The notes beneath the pieces were generated by a model, which was not told where the DNA came from, did not search any database, and worked only from the letters and a program-made list of their open reading frames with translations. A DNA stretch of 64,000 nucleotides from positions 2,402,337-2,466,336 of the forward strand of contig CAWFQA010000001.1 of NCBI GenBank assembly GCA_963817855.1, given 5' to 3'. Numbering within the stretch: position 1 is the first letter of the stretch; each line of letters opens with the position of its first letter. This document shows positions 44,965 to 54,099 of this stretch, one piece after another. The DNA is from JAKAAZ01 sp963817855. Its GTDB lineage: Bacteria; Acidobacteriota; Terriglobia; Terriglobales; Acidobacteriaceae. The position numbers and the translations under genes were made by a program.

Positions 44965-47900
44965 ATGAAATCGACGCTGTCATTTTTTGCCTTGGCCCTA
45001 CTTCTGGGAACCGCCGCGGCGTCCACCTCTTCCTACGCTGCGAACCCCACAAAGCAAGATGCCGTCACGGTGTCGGAAAGCGTCCTTACGATTCCGACCT
45101 ATCAAAGTCCGGGCCGATACATGCAGCCGCCGCTGTTTCCGCATTCCAATTTGTCTGGAATCTATCCATTCACTACGTATCGAATGCCATTCAAAGAAGG
45201 TGGGCCGGAACCGGAGAAGTATCCCGCTGTTTTCGTCGAAAACGAATATCTCAAGCTCACGTACATTCCAGAATTAGGCGGCCGGTTTTTCTCGTTATAT
45301 GACAAGCTGCATCACCGCCAGGTTTTCTATCGCAATGACGTCATCAAACCGGCGCACTACAACGATCGCGTAAATTTTCCGTTGTCTGGAATTGAGTTGA
45401 CGGGCCCTTACGACTCGCATTCGCTGACCACTCACAGTGAACCTTATTGGTCCCACACTATTCTGAAGCACAAGGATGGCAGCGTCACTATCATGCTGGG
45501 CGAACTCGATCCCTTCTATCACATGAACGTGACATTTTCGGCGACGCTTTACCCCGGCGTGGCGGCAATGCGGACGGATGTCTTTTGCTACAACGGAACC
45601 GACGGCCAAAAGCCGCAGATGTTCTGGACAAGTGCCTCGCTGCAATCGACTCCTAAAACGCGCTTCTTATATCCCATGACAGAAACTGTCGGCCATACTA
45701 CCGGTGTCGTATCGCCGTGGCCGGTTTATAACGGCGAAGACCTGAGCTGGGACCGCAACAACAAAAACATGCTGGGTGTATTCGGGATCGACACCTACGA
45801 CAACTACGGCGGAGTGTACAAGTTCGATGAAGACTATGGGATGTTCCGCTATGCGGATCGCCGTGTCGTCCAGGGCATGAAGCTGTGGACATTCGGCTAT
45901 GGAAAAACCGCCACTGCGCTGGAGCACGCATATACCGATAACGCTGGCCCGTACATTGAAGCGCAAAGCGGTCGCTATGTGTGGGACGGTCACTATGAAT
46001 GGGTCTATCCGCATACCGTGGAGCGCTGGCATGAGTGGTGGATTCCGGTGGCCGGCATCAACGGGCTGACGACATTAACACAGAATGTCGCGCTCAACCT
46101 TAACGTGCATCCCGATCCAGCCGGAACAAATTCCTCCGTGGAGATCGCTCTGTCGCCGGTGCGCCCCATCCACAATGCAAAACTCACGGTGACCGCAAGA
46201 ACCGGCAAGCTGCTGGACACTTCAATCGACTTGATCCCGGGAACACCAGTGAAGAAGTCCATCTCTGGCATTCACGCCGGTGCCAGCGGCCTTGAAGACA
46301 TGGAGGTTTCGATCACCGGGCCGGATGGCGACGTGCTGTTGAACTATCACCGTCCGGACAGCAATCCGGGCGGCAACGTGACTCCGTTCGCGAAGGACCT
46401 GCGGAATCCTCCCATTCCACCGGAAAAAATGACGGCAGAACAACTTGTACTGGCGGCCATCTTCAAGCAGAAGGAAATGAACGTTGCTGGCGCGACAAGC
46501 CTGGCAATGCAGGCGCTCAAACTCGACCCGGGATACTCCGACGCACATCAGCTGTTGGGGATTCTCGAATTCAACCAGGGCCATTTCAAACAGGCCGCAA
46601 CGGAATTCCAGAAGGCCGTGGACCGCAACCCCTACGCCGACGAAAGCTGGTACTACCTGGCCATTTGCGAACTGAATCTGGGGCAGCAGAAGCAGGCGGA
46701 ACGCAATTTCTATTTCATCTGGCCAAACAGCAGCTATTACGGCGCGCGTGAATATCAGCTGGGACGAATGTATTTTCTGCGCCACGAAGATGCCGCTGCG
46801 GCGCAGCATCTTGCCGGAGCGATCAACTCCAATGGTCAGGACATCCGTGCCCATCTGCTGCTGGCGATGGCGGACCGGGATCTCGGCAATCAAGACGCGG
46901 CTCTTGTAGAGCTGACCACCGTTGAGAAGATCGACCCGGCGGATCGCGTTGCGCAAGCCGAAAAATACTTCCTTACGGGTAACGCCACAACCAGAAAAAC
47001 ATTGGTTGACCTGATGGACGCTCAAAGCGAGAGTGCGATCGAGGTTTCCATCTTCTACAGCTCTCTCGCGCGTTGGAAGGAAGCCGCTGCGATCCTCAAG
47101 ATGGTTGAGCCCCCGAACAGCAAAGATCCGTGGGGCACGCCGCCCGTCTATTACTACATGCTCGCGTATGACTTGGAGCAGGCTGGCGATTCCCAGAGCG
47201 CCGCAGAATACCGCAAGAAAGCACAAGCTGCCGCGGGAATCGTCGAACGCTTTCCCTATCGCGCTGAGATGGAAGCGTCGCTCGCCGACGCCGTGAAACA
47301 GGAGCCCAACGATACTGTCGCGCGATTCAACCTTGCCTGCCTGCTCTACTACCGCGGACATCACGCCGAAGCAATCGAGCAATGGCAAGCGATCAACCAT
47401 GTTAATCCCTCCGACTTCTCGACCCGTCGTGCGCTGGGCCTGGCATATCAAGAAGAAGGCGAGTTGGATAAGGCCATCCCACAATTGCAAAAAGCGGCTG
47501 AAATCAGCCCCACTGACACGATGGCTATGAATGATCTTTCCAGCCTGTATGCGCGCAGTGGCAAATTCGACCAGCAAGTCGCGTTGCTGGAAAAAGCAAT
47601 CAAGAAATCTCCGAACGACGACGATCTGTATGAGGGCTTGCTGGATGCGTACCTCCTCGAAGGAAAATTTCAGGCAGCGCAGGACATCATCGATCACCAC
47701 ACATTCGGGCCGCGCCATCGCACCTATCGACTTCGCGATGAGTATCGTCAACTGCAATATGCCAAGGGATCGCAGGCATTTAACAAGGGCGACTATGCGC
47801 AGGCGCTGACGCTATTTCAGGCTGCGCTCAATCCCCCGGCGAACCTCGGTATGGACACATTCGAGCTGCAGTCGACTCCACGTATCCATTACTACATCGG

Positions 47901-48291
47901 GCGCACGCTGGACGCGATGGGACGAAAGCAGGAAGCGAAGCAGGCCTATCAGCAAAGCATTCGCGGCTTGGACCAGTTGGCCGGCGGCGGCAGCGAGAGT
48001 TGGAATCCGGAGAACTTCTTTATGGTGCTTTCACTCGCGCAACTCGGTCAGCAGCAGCAAGCTGCCGAACTCTTAAAGCAGTTTCAGGTGTTCGCACAAT
48101 TCCGGCTCGACTCTCCATATCGCAACCGCGTAGCCAGCGCCCGCTACCTGATGGGACTGATCGCTCAGTACCAGGGAAATGCCGTAGAGGGGCGCAAACA
48201 AATCGAGCAGTCGGCTCAACTGGAACCTGACTACATTGCGCCCACGTTTGAGCTGCGCGGAGATTCCATCCATCCGGTGGTGAGAAATTAA
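44965..48291 (+). CDS. exported DUF5107 domain protein with C-terminal TPR repeats
   Basis: A 1108-residue exported protein. A signal peptide (MKSTLSFFALALLLGTAAAS) precedes a galactose-mutarotase-like sandwich of the DUF5107 type: LKLTYIPELGGRFFSLYDKL, PLSGIELTGPYDSHS, WDGHYEWVYPHTVERWHEWW. From about residue 500 come many tetratricopeptide helices (GATSLAMQALKLDPGYSDAH, ESWYYLAICELNLGQQKQAE and others). The first part probably binds a carbohydrate and the TPR part a partner protein. It faces the Gfo/FG-GAP/beta-helix operon, suggesting shared sugar metabolism. No catalytic residue can be named. Confidence 0.8.
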   Translation: MKSTLSFFALALLLGTAAASTSSYAANPTKQDAVTVSESVLTIPTYQSPGRYMQPPLFPHSNLSGIYPFTTYRMPFKEGGPEPEKYPAVFVENEYLKLTYIPELGGRFFSLYDKLHHRQVFYRNDVIKPAHYNDRVNFPLSGIELTGPYDSHSLTTHSEPYWSHTILKHKDGSVTIMLGELDPFYHMNVTFSATLYPGVAAMRTDVFCYNGTDGQKPQMFWTSASLQSTPKTRFLYPMTETVGHTTGVVSPWPVYNGEDLSWDRNNKNMLGVFGIDTYDNYGGVYKFDEDYGMFRYADRRVVQGMKLWTFGYGKTATALEHAYTDNAGPYIEAQSGRYVWDGHYEWVYPHTVERWHEWWIPVAGINGLTTLTQNVALNLNVHPDPAGTNSSVEIALSPVRPIHNAKLTVTARTGKLLDTSIDLIPGTPVKKSISGIHAGASGLEDMEVSITGPDGDVLLNYHRPDSNPGGNVTPFAKDLRNPPIPPEKMTAEQLVLAAIFKQKEMNVAGATSLAMQALKLDPGYSDAHQLLGILEFNQGHFKQAATEFQKAVDRNPYADESWYYLAICELNLGQQKQAERNFYFIWPNSSYYGAREYQLGRMYFLRHEDAAAAQHLAGAINSNGQDIRAHLLLAMADRDLGNQDAALVELTTVEKIDPADRVAQAEKYFLTGNATTRKTLVDLMDAQSESAIEVSIFYSSLARWKEAAAILKMVEPPNSKDPWGTPPVYYYMLAYDLEQAGDSQSAAEYRKKAQAAAGIVERFPYRAEMEASLADAVKQEPNDTVARFNLACLLYYRGHHAEAIEQWQAINHVNPSDFSTRRALGLAYQEEGELDKAIPQLQKAAEISPTDTMAMNDLSSLYARSGKFDQQVALLEKAIKKSPNDDDLYEGLLDAYLLEGKFQAAQDIIDHHTFGPRHRTYRLRDEYRQLQYAKGSQAFNKGDYAQALTLFQAALNPPANLGMDTFELQSTPRIHYYIGRTLDAMGRKQEAKQAYQQSIRGLDQLAGGGSESWNPENFFMVLSLAQLGQQQQAAELLKQFQVFAQFRLDSPYRNRVASARYLMGLIAQYQGNAVEGRKQIEQSAQLEPDYIAPTFELRGDSIHPVVRN

Positions 48292-48330
48292 AGCGGTTCT
48301 CCTATTGGTGTAGAAGGATGAAAAAGGATT

Positions 48331-48360
48331 AGTCATTCTGAGCGAAGCGAAGGATCTCTT
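48331..48360. repeat. GTCATTCTGAGCGAAGCG-type dispersed repeat
   Basis: AGTCATTCTGAGCGAAGCGA, followed by AGGATCTCTT, lies between two convergent gene ends. I recognise this sequence as a short intergenic element seen in many copies in several bacterial genomes, including Acidobacteria. Only one copy is in this window, so its repeat nature is from prior knowledge. Confidence 0.4.
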
Positions 48361-48453
48361 TATTTCCGAGGAAAGCCAATGCCAGATTCTTCCCTCTAAA
48401 GCAACTGTAGAACTGCTATAGAAAAGAAATGTTGCGGCGCGTTTTCGCCCTGA

Positions 48454-49632
48454 CTATCGGCAGCGCAGCGGTTTTCCAGCAGCATTGAACGCCAGCCCGC
48501 CAAGATCTTTCGCGTTCATGCGCTTCTCGCCACATGCAGCGGGCAGGTATTGAAAGACAGGCTGCAGAGAATATTCCTCCAATGAATTTCCAGGATCGGT
48601 GGCGGCGTGGATGGCCGGCGAGGCAGGCGTAAGGTGATAGTTGCCGCCAGCCACATTGATGAACAGGGGATCGCCAGTGAAGTTGCTTTTCAAGATCGCG
48701 TTGTCCTGGTTGATCAACTCCCCTCCCCCATAAAAAATGTTGTTCTGTACCATCGCTGGAACTTTGTCTTGCGGGCCGAGGTGTATGAACGGGCCGTCGC
48801 CCGGCAAATCGTTCACAAACGTATTGTTCACCACGTAGAGATCGTTTCCCGCATTCCCCGGTTCGATGCCTTCTGACATATAATCCAGCATCGCGGGATT
48901 CTGGCTCTTCGGACCCTGCTCGATCAGGTTCCCTATAAAATACGTTGTCCCGCCATTCGGCACATTGGTTTCATAGCTGTCTGTCCCGTTCAGCCCCGCA
49001 AATCGGTTGTACAAAATGTAATTCACCGCCGCGCGAGTTTTCAGCAGGTGTCCAACCACGGCGTCATGCGAGTAGTTGAATCGGAAAACAAGCGACGCCG
49101 AATGACCAATGTATAGGTTGTGAGAGTACCCGTCGCCGGCTCCATTGTGTGCGAATTCACTGTACTCGATCAGGATGTGGCTGTTGCGAACATTGCCTTC
49201 CAATATGCCGTCCTGGTTGTCGTGGAAGTAGCAGTTTCGCACAATCCAATCGCGTCCGGCTTCGCGAATCCCGGCAGCATTGTTTCCTCTGTCCTTAGGA
49301 ATATGCGCATTTGAGAACTCAATATTCTCCACGGTGAAGTTATTCCCGTGGACCACCCAAATAGCTTTATTGTCGGCAATTTTTCCGTCGGCATCCAGGT
49401 GAGGGCGCCGGCTCCCGACGCCACGCACGGTCAGGTTGTTCTGCGAGAACACGCAGACGTCGCCCTTGTACAGTCCGCGGTCGACCAGAATTGTGTCGCC
49501 ATCTTTTGCAACTTTCAGCGCCGCGCATGGTGTGGCGTAAGGCCTGCCATGGCCTACGCGAAGTGTGGCGGCTTGCGACCCAGCAGAGAGGAGTCCGCCC
49601 AAAAAGACGCAGAGGTACAAAGATTTGTTCAT
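48454..49632 (-). CDS. exported right-handed beta-helix protein
   Basis: A 392-residue protein with a signal peptide ending in GSQAATLRVG. PYATPCAALKVAKDGDTILV is the usual cap of pectate-lyase-like beta-helices. Regular turns follow (LTVRGVGSRRPHL, FTVENIEFSNAHIP, WIVRNCYFHDNQDG, HILIEYSEFAHNGAG), as in polysaccharide lyases and right-handed parallel beta-helix proteins. It is the last gene of a three-gene minus-strand operon. Catalytic residues cannot be placed, so a lyase role is not certain. Confidence 0.75.
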   Translation of the reverse strand: MNKSLYLCVFLGGLLSAGSQAATLRVGHGRPYATPCAALKVAKDGDTILVDRGLYKGDVCVFSQNNLTVRGVGSRRPHLDADGKIADNKAIWVVHGNNFTVENIEFSNAHIPKDRGNNAAGIREAGRDWIVRNCYFHDNQDGILEGNVRNSHILIEYSEFAHNGAGDGYSHNLYIGHSASLVFRFNYSHDAVVGHLLKTRAAVNYILYNRFAGLNGTDSYETNVPNGGTTYFIGNLIEQGPKSQNPAMLDYMSEGIEPGNAGNDLYVVNNTFVNDLPGDGPFIHLGPQDKVPAMVQNNIFYGGGELINQDNAILKSNFTGDPLFINVAGGNYHLTPASPAIHAATDPGNSLEEYSLQPVFQYLPAACGEKRMNAKDLGGLAFNAAGKPLRCR

Positions 49633-49716
49633 GATGGCCTCGATGGGAAATTGCCGATTCCTTTGCTTCACGCAACCGGCAACTCACATGGCTTCGGGGA
49701 AGTGACCGCTTCGCAG

Positions 49717-51096
49717 CTACTTCGGCCCATCCTCCTGCGGGACTTCTTTGCCCTCGCCAGGGAACGGCCATTTCTGGTTCAGCAACAGTTCCTTTTCACG
49801 TTCGGCTTTCGGCACGTTGTTCACCTTCAGGTTTTCATAGAAGTGAACGCCCGTCTTGCCGGCAGTGGCGATATCCAGGTCGCCATCCTTATCGAAGTCC
49901 GCGGTCACGAACTGCGTTCCAGCCGCCGCCGTCCCGTTCACGGAAATGGCATAGCGGGTGAATTTGGCCGTTTTGCGATCGATCTTGTAGTAGTAGACAA
50001 CCAGCGGATCGTACGAGCCCGGGTCATTTCCGGAGTGACCGCGATAGCGTTTTCCGGTCAGCAATTCCGGTTGGCCATCGCCATCCAGGTCCACCAGTTT
50101 CACGGCGTGAATCTGCGAATAGGATTCGTCAATCGTATGGCGAATCCAATGCCGACTCGCGCCACTTCCCTGCTGCTCCAGCCAGAACACGCCATAGCTG
50201 TGACCCTGGCCGTAAATAATATCCATCTTGCCGTCATTGTTTACGTCATAACCCAGGATGGGAAATCCCGCGTCACCCAGGTTCCAATCAGCATGCCATT
50301 TCCATTTGTCGTGGTTGGCATCGATATTTTCAAACCAGCCGTAGGGCGTCAAAACGTCGTTCTTGCCGTCGCCATTCACATCGGCAATGCCAGTGCCGTG
50401 GCCATCCTCCGCCTTGCTGTTCGCCGACACGCGATGGACGATTCCGTCCGGATTGCCGACGTCTTTGTCGCGACTGTGATCTTCGCCCAGGTGATGCACG
50501 ATCGGCTTTCGCCCGGAGAAGTCGACCCACAACACGCCGGAGTGGTTGTAGTGGGCCAACACCAGGTCCGGTTTGCCGTCCCCGTTTATGTCACCCATCC
50601 ATCCGCCCTCCGTATCGTAGCTATTGCAGATGAAATGCCGCTTCCACATCACGCCCTGCTTCTTCGGGTTCTCCCACCAGAAGAGTCCGTTCTCAATCCA
50701 CCCATACGTCACCACATCGGGCGCGCCATCGTGGTTCACATCAACGGTCCACTCGCCGGCATCGGATACAAATTCATCGTGAATGCCGACAGTTCGATAC
50801 TGGTGCTGCTTCCAGACCCCACCTTGTGGGCCAGGATTTTGGTACCAGTACGCACCGCTCAAGATGTCCAGATATCCGTCGCTGTTCATGTCGAGCGTTG
50901 TAATTCCCTCCGCATGATCGGTGCCAAGTTGGTGGACAAAAAATGTTGCTTGCGGAACACCGTACGGCCCGTTTCCGGGCTTGGTCAGCCGCGGAGTTTC
51001 AACTTTCTGCGCCAACATCGGCACGGCGAAGGCAAGCGCCACCGCGACGGTGCCCAACCGAGGCCAGCAACCAAAACGATTCATTCGATTTCTCAT
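49717..51096 (-). CDS. exported FG-GAP/VCBS-repeat protein
   Basis: A 459-residue exported protein (signal LGTVAVALAFAVPMLAQ) with seven calcium-loop blades: DMNSDGYLDILSG, DVNHDGAPDVVTYG, DINGDGKPDLVLAH, DVNGDGKNDVLTPYG, DVNNDGKMDIIYG, DLDGDGQPELLTG and DFDKDGDLDIATAG. This is an integrin-like beta-propeller of the FG-GAP type, usually secreted or surface-bound and often involved in binding carbohydrates or other cells. ATG at 51096 places the signal peptide at the start. It follows the Gfo/Idh gene by 25 bases. Confidence 0.82.
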   Translation of the reverse strand: MRNRMNRFGCWPRLGTVAVALAFAVPMLAQKVETPRLTKPGNGPYGVPQATFFVHQLGTDHAEGITTLDMNSDGYLDILSGAYWYQNPGPQGGVWKQHQYRTVGIHDEFVSDAGEWTVDVNHDGAPDVVTYGWIENGLFWWENPKKQGVMWKRHFICNSYDTEGGWMGDINGDGKPDLVLAHYNHSGVLWVDFSGRKPIVHHLGEDHSRDKDVGNPDGIVHRVSANSKAEDGHGTGIADVNGDGKNDVLTPYGWFENIDANHDKWKWHADWNLGDAGFPILGYDVNNDGKMDIIYGQGHSYGVFWLEQQGSGASRHWIRHTIDESYSQIHAVKLVDLDGDGQPELLTGKRYRGHSGNDPGSYDPLVVYYYKIDRKTAKFTRYAISVNGTAAAGTQFVTADFDKDGDLDIATAGKTGVHFYENLKVNNVPKAEREKELLLNQKWPFPGEGKEVPQEDGPK

Positions 51097-51121
51097 CACA
51101 AACCTTTCTCGATTTCTGTGG

Positions 51122-52483
51122 CTAGCCCTTCGAGACCAGTTCCATTGTCTCTGGATTCCAGTGCTCAATTTTGCCGCTAAAGTAGCTGCGATTACTCAAC
51201 AGAGCAGCTCCAGCTGCGCGATATCCGAACACAGCATCTTCAACGACAGGCTTGCGGCTCCGAACCGCATTGAAGAAGGTAACGAAATGGCTATAGACAT
51301 CATCGTAGCCGGATGCGGCCTGATACTTTTCAAGATCCAATGCAGGCGGTCCATTCGGATGCGTGATCGGATACTTCTCGCGGTATTTTTCGACAATTTG
51401 CTTTTGCATCGCATTCGTAAACGTCTCAATGTCGTATCCAGGCTCGGTCTCTCGCGGCGTGCGACTGACGCTGACACTATCACCAAAGATTTGCATTGTC
51501 CCTTCGGAGCCGGTGAAGATGAGACCTTCGCTTTCCGCGCCGCCGTTGACGAAATTTACCCGAAGACTCAGGTTGAACGCTTCCGGATAATCGAACAGCG
51601 CCACCATTACATCGGGCACATTCCGTCCATCTTTCCAGTACCGCAGACCGCCGGTCGCCATGCCGCGCGTTGGTCCGTGTGCGCCGGTCACAAAATGGGT
51701 TCCGCTGAACAAGTGAACAAACAGATCGCCAGCCACACCGGAGCCATACGCTTTCCACTTGCGCCATTGGAAAAACTGCTCCGCGTTGAATGGAATCTTT
51801 GGCGCCGTCCCTAGAAATTGTGGCCAGTCGCACGTCTCGGTCGAGGCGTCCAAAGGCACGGTATAGTCCCAGGCGCCAAGCGCAGAATTGCGATCCCACC
51901 ATGCGGTCACCATATTCAACTTTCCAATCGAACCCGCGGCCAGCAATTCCTTCGCCTTTATGTATGCCACGTTGCTGACGCGCTGACTGCCAATTTGAAT
52001 CACACGATTTGTAGTGCGCGCCGCTTCGATCATCTCCGGCCCATCGGAGTACTTGTGGATCATCGGCTTTTCGCAATACACATCCTTGCCGGCATGCATT
52101 GCATCCACGGCAATCTGCTTGTGCCAGTGGTCCGGCGTGGCGACGACCACGGCGTCGATGTCTTTGCGAGCCAGAACCTCCTTGTAATCCACGGTAGTAA
52201 AGATACTGGGTCCCCACAACTCCTTGCTGTGATCGCGCCGGCCCTGATACGTGTCGCAGACCGCGACTAGCTTCACTCCGGGAACCTGGACGGCAGTCTG
52301 AGTAATCCCCTGTCCGCGAATCCCTGCGCCGATCAGGGCAAATTGAATGGTGTCGTTCGGCGACACAGTCTTGGCGGCTTCGGCCTGCTCTGCCGCCAGC
52401 AAATGCACGTTTGACCCGACCAGGGTTTCGGCGGTCGCCAAGCCCACAGTTTTCAGAAAGGTTCTTCGATTCAGATTGTTCAC
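51122..52483 (-). CDS. TAT-exported Gfo/Idh/MocA-family oxidoreductase
   Basis: A 453-residue protein with a twin-arginine signal (NLNRRTFLKTVGLATAETLV), then the NAD-binding fold IQFALIGAGIRGQGITQTA, the motif DVYCEKPMIHKYSDGPEM and a C-terminal sheet domain. Export of such enzymes folded with their cofactor is common in Acidobacteria and Planctomycetes, where they cluster with sugar-degradation genes. GTG at 52483 follows GAGGAATC by a normal distance. It is the first gene of the operon with the FG-GAP and beta-helix genes. Confidence 0.87.
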   Translation of the reverse strand: MNNLNRRTFLKTVGLATAETLVGSNVHLLAAEQAEAAKTVSPNDTIQFALIGAGIRGQGITQTAVQVPGVKLVAVCDTYQGRRDHSKELWGPSIFTTVDYKEVLARKDIDAVVVATPDHWHKQIAVDAMHAGKDVYCEKPMIHKYSDGPEMIEAARTTNRVIQIGSQRVSNVAYIKAKELLAAGSIGKLNMVTAWWDRNSALGAWDYTVPLDASTETCDWPQFLGTAPKIPFNAEQFFQWRKWKAYGSGVAGDLFVHLFSGTHFVTGAHGPTRGMATGGLRYWKDGRNVPDVMVALFDYPEAFNLSLRVNFVNGGAESEGLIFTGSEGTMQIFGDSVSVSRTPRETEPGYDIETFTNAMQKQIVEKYREKYPITHPNGPPALDLEKYQAASGYDDVYSHFVTFFNAVRSRKPVVEDAVFGYRAAGAALLSNRSYFSGKIEHWNPETMELVSKG

Positions 52484-52809
52484 GATTGATTCCTCACAGT
52501 TCAAGAAAGGGCTGATCTAAATCCACACAGGGAGACCAACAACCGTGGCATTGCTCGCGTAGCCATTTCGGTTGCAGCGCAGGAGGCGACAGATTGTATG
52601 TTATCCGGAACGTATTAACGATAACTCGAAAGCATGGACCCCGCAATGCGGCCTTGTTTTTGCGGTTCCGTATTGCCCTTGAAGCGGAAGTTTTGAGCGT
52701 GAGTTTGTACACAACGGTCCGCAGTTTCGCAGTGCATTGCGAAGAATCCGGTTACCCTGAATCTTTCAAGATCTTGAAAACGGAACATAAATCGCGGAGA
52801 TTCCAGGGT
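52484..52809. other. intergenic region, no gene seen
   Basis: A 326-base interval between the TAT oxidoreductase start and the tRNA-like repeat. It must hold the promoter of the minus-strand operon. I found no convincing small gene, operator or riboswitch. Confidence 0.4.
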
Positions 52810-52850
52810 TTTATGGCGGGGGGACAGGCCTCGAACTCGCGACCTCTGTC
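52810..52850 (-). repeat. degenerate tRNA 3'-end copy, candidate attachment site (distal)
   Basis: Read on the minus strand, these bases are a copy of the 3' half of the tRNA at 63963: GACAGAGGTCGCGAGTTCGA, then GGCCTGTCCCCCCGCCA. Over 38 aligned bases there are about five mismatches and one missing base. The T-stem no longer pairs well, so this is not a working tRNA. Same orientation as the real tRNA end 11.15 kb away fits the two ends of an island inserted into a tRNA gene. Confidence 0.5.
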
Positions 52851-53212
52851 GCGGCAGAGTGATCGGGTTAAGTGATTCAGAGAGTTTACAGGGCGACAAG
52901 TGGGAAAAGGAACGTTTGGGAGTGGTGGAACACTCGAATGTTCTCTAATTGTTCTTTCGTCCGCTCCATCGTGACCTTTGCCCATCAGCAGCAAGAATCA
53001 CCCTCCGAGGAACAGTAAAGACGTCCACGCTGACCCAACTGCACTCGATGGACTGCCACCCTACGGTGCACCAGTGGCATCCACCACAGATTCGTCAGGC
53101 ATTGGTTCAGAGTTCTGCTTCTTTTATGAAGCCAGCCCGCAAAGCGAAGGCGTTTTCGGGCTGAACGCGCCCGGGAGTGTCTAGATTGAGCACTACCTAG
53201 AAGGCGGAGCAA
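52851..53212. other. intergenic region at the left edge of the candidate island
   Basis: A 362-base interval with no gene I can support. A 68-codon frame at 52978-53184 is open but has no recognised motif and no clear ribosome site. It may be remains of earlier island content. Confidence 0.3.
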
Positions 53213-53839
53213 CTATGCGCCTGCTCTCTTGAATCGAGCAATGCGGTAGAAATCGATGGCAACAACGATCACACCGAGGATGATGATAATGGGTAGGCTT
53301 CTTCTCGTCCACAGATTGATCGCGGCAGTAAGTTGTGTCGCCGTGTTGCAAGTAAAATTTGGGAGACGGAACTCCTCTAGGATGTTCGCTTCGCCTAACC
53401 AGGCGACTCACCCCCCTCCAAGGGCGCCACTCGCCAACCGTACTCTGGCGCGCAATCTGGCCCAGTATGGACAAAGCAGATGGATGGCAGAAAAAGCTAA
53501 GCTATAAGTGAGCAACAGAAGATACACCTCCAAAAAATATCGCCACTTCGGTGCGAACGTGATATGTGCCCCAGCGTTGTTCACGATCACCGGTGACGAC
53601 ATGACTGCTATCCACCAAAGACTAACTGCGAGTAAGACCACAATCTCAGCGATTGAAGATGAACGCTTGATCCGGTTGAAATCATAGATCGGAGGCGGTT
53701 GAACCTTCATCCGCGCGCAGCAAATCGTCCGAAGCACGATGGATATGAAGTAGTATCCCGTGTCCATGCATGGACCGAGCTGCGACAGCACCTTCAGGAC
53801 CAGCAGATCGAGCTGTCCTTGAAGATCGTTTCTTGCCAA
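53213..53839 (-). pseudogene. PadR/HAAS-type deletion fusion remnant
   Basis: TTG at 53839, behind GGGAGG, opens a PadR N-terminus: ARNDLQGQLDLLVLKVLSQL. Adding one base at GGTCC restores GPMHGHGILLHIHRASDDLL and ADEGS, the usual PadR continuation. Near 53700 similarity jumps to the C-terminal membrane half of a HAAS-type protein (SIAEIVVLLAVSLWWIAVMS, LAFSAIHLLCPYWARLRARV). Another frame change near 53400 leads to a last helix (LPIIIILGVIVVAIDFY) ending at 53213. So the end of a padR gene and the start of a HAAS gene were lost together. No working product is expected. Confidence 0.65.
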
Positions 53840-54099
53840 ACTCTTCCTCCCTAGACTTCCAGCGGAAAAGGAGTATTATCTTCTCCCCTAGTAGTCAGAG
53901 GAAGTCGCTGATCACTTACAATAAGGATTGAATGAAGCAACAGTCTCGGGTGCCGGAGCATCGGCTGTCCGGCGCTGATACGATTTGCCTGCTTTTCGAT
54001 TCAATCAAATGCCAGTTGAGGTAAAAGCAAAAGAGGGTTTGCTGCGCTCGAAATAAAAGCAGGAAAAGTGAAGCAATACTTAGAACTGATGCGGCGGCT

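Noticed and set aside
46222..47757. Minus-strand open frame of 511 codons
   Set aside because: It is a shadow of the TPR part of the DUF5107 gene; the plus strand has the tetratricopeptide pattern and an intact 1108-residue protein.
49348..51180. Plus-strand open frame of 610 codons
   Set aside because: It is antisense to the FG-GAP repeat gene, whose repeated, GC-biased codons keep the opposite strand open. The translation has no family motif, whereas the minus strand shows seven clear calcium loops.
52810..52890. A second complete tRNA gene
   Set aside because: The T-stem is mispaired, the acceptor strand is altered, and no D-arm or proper anticodon loop can be drawn to the right.
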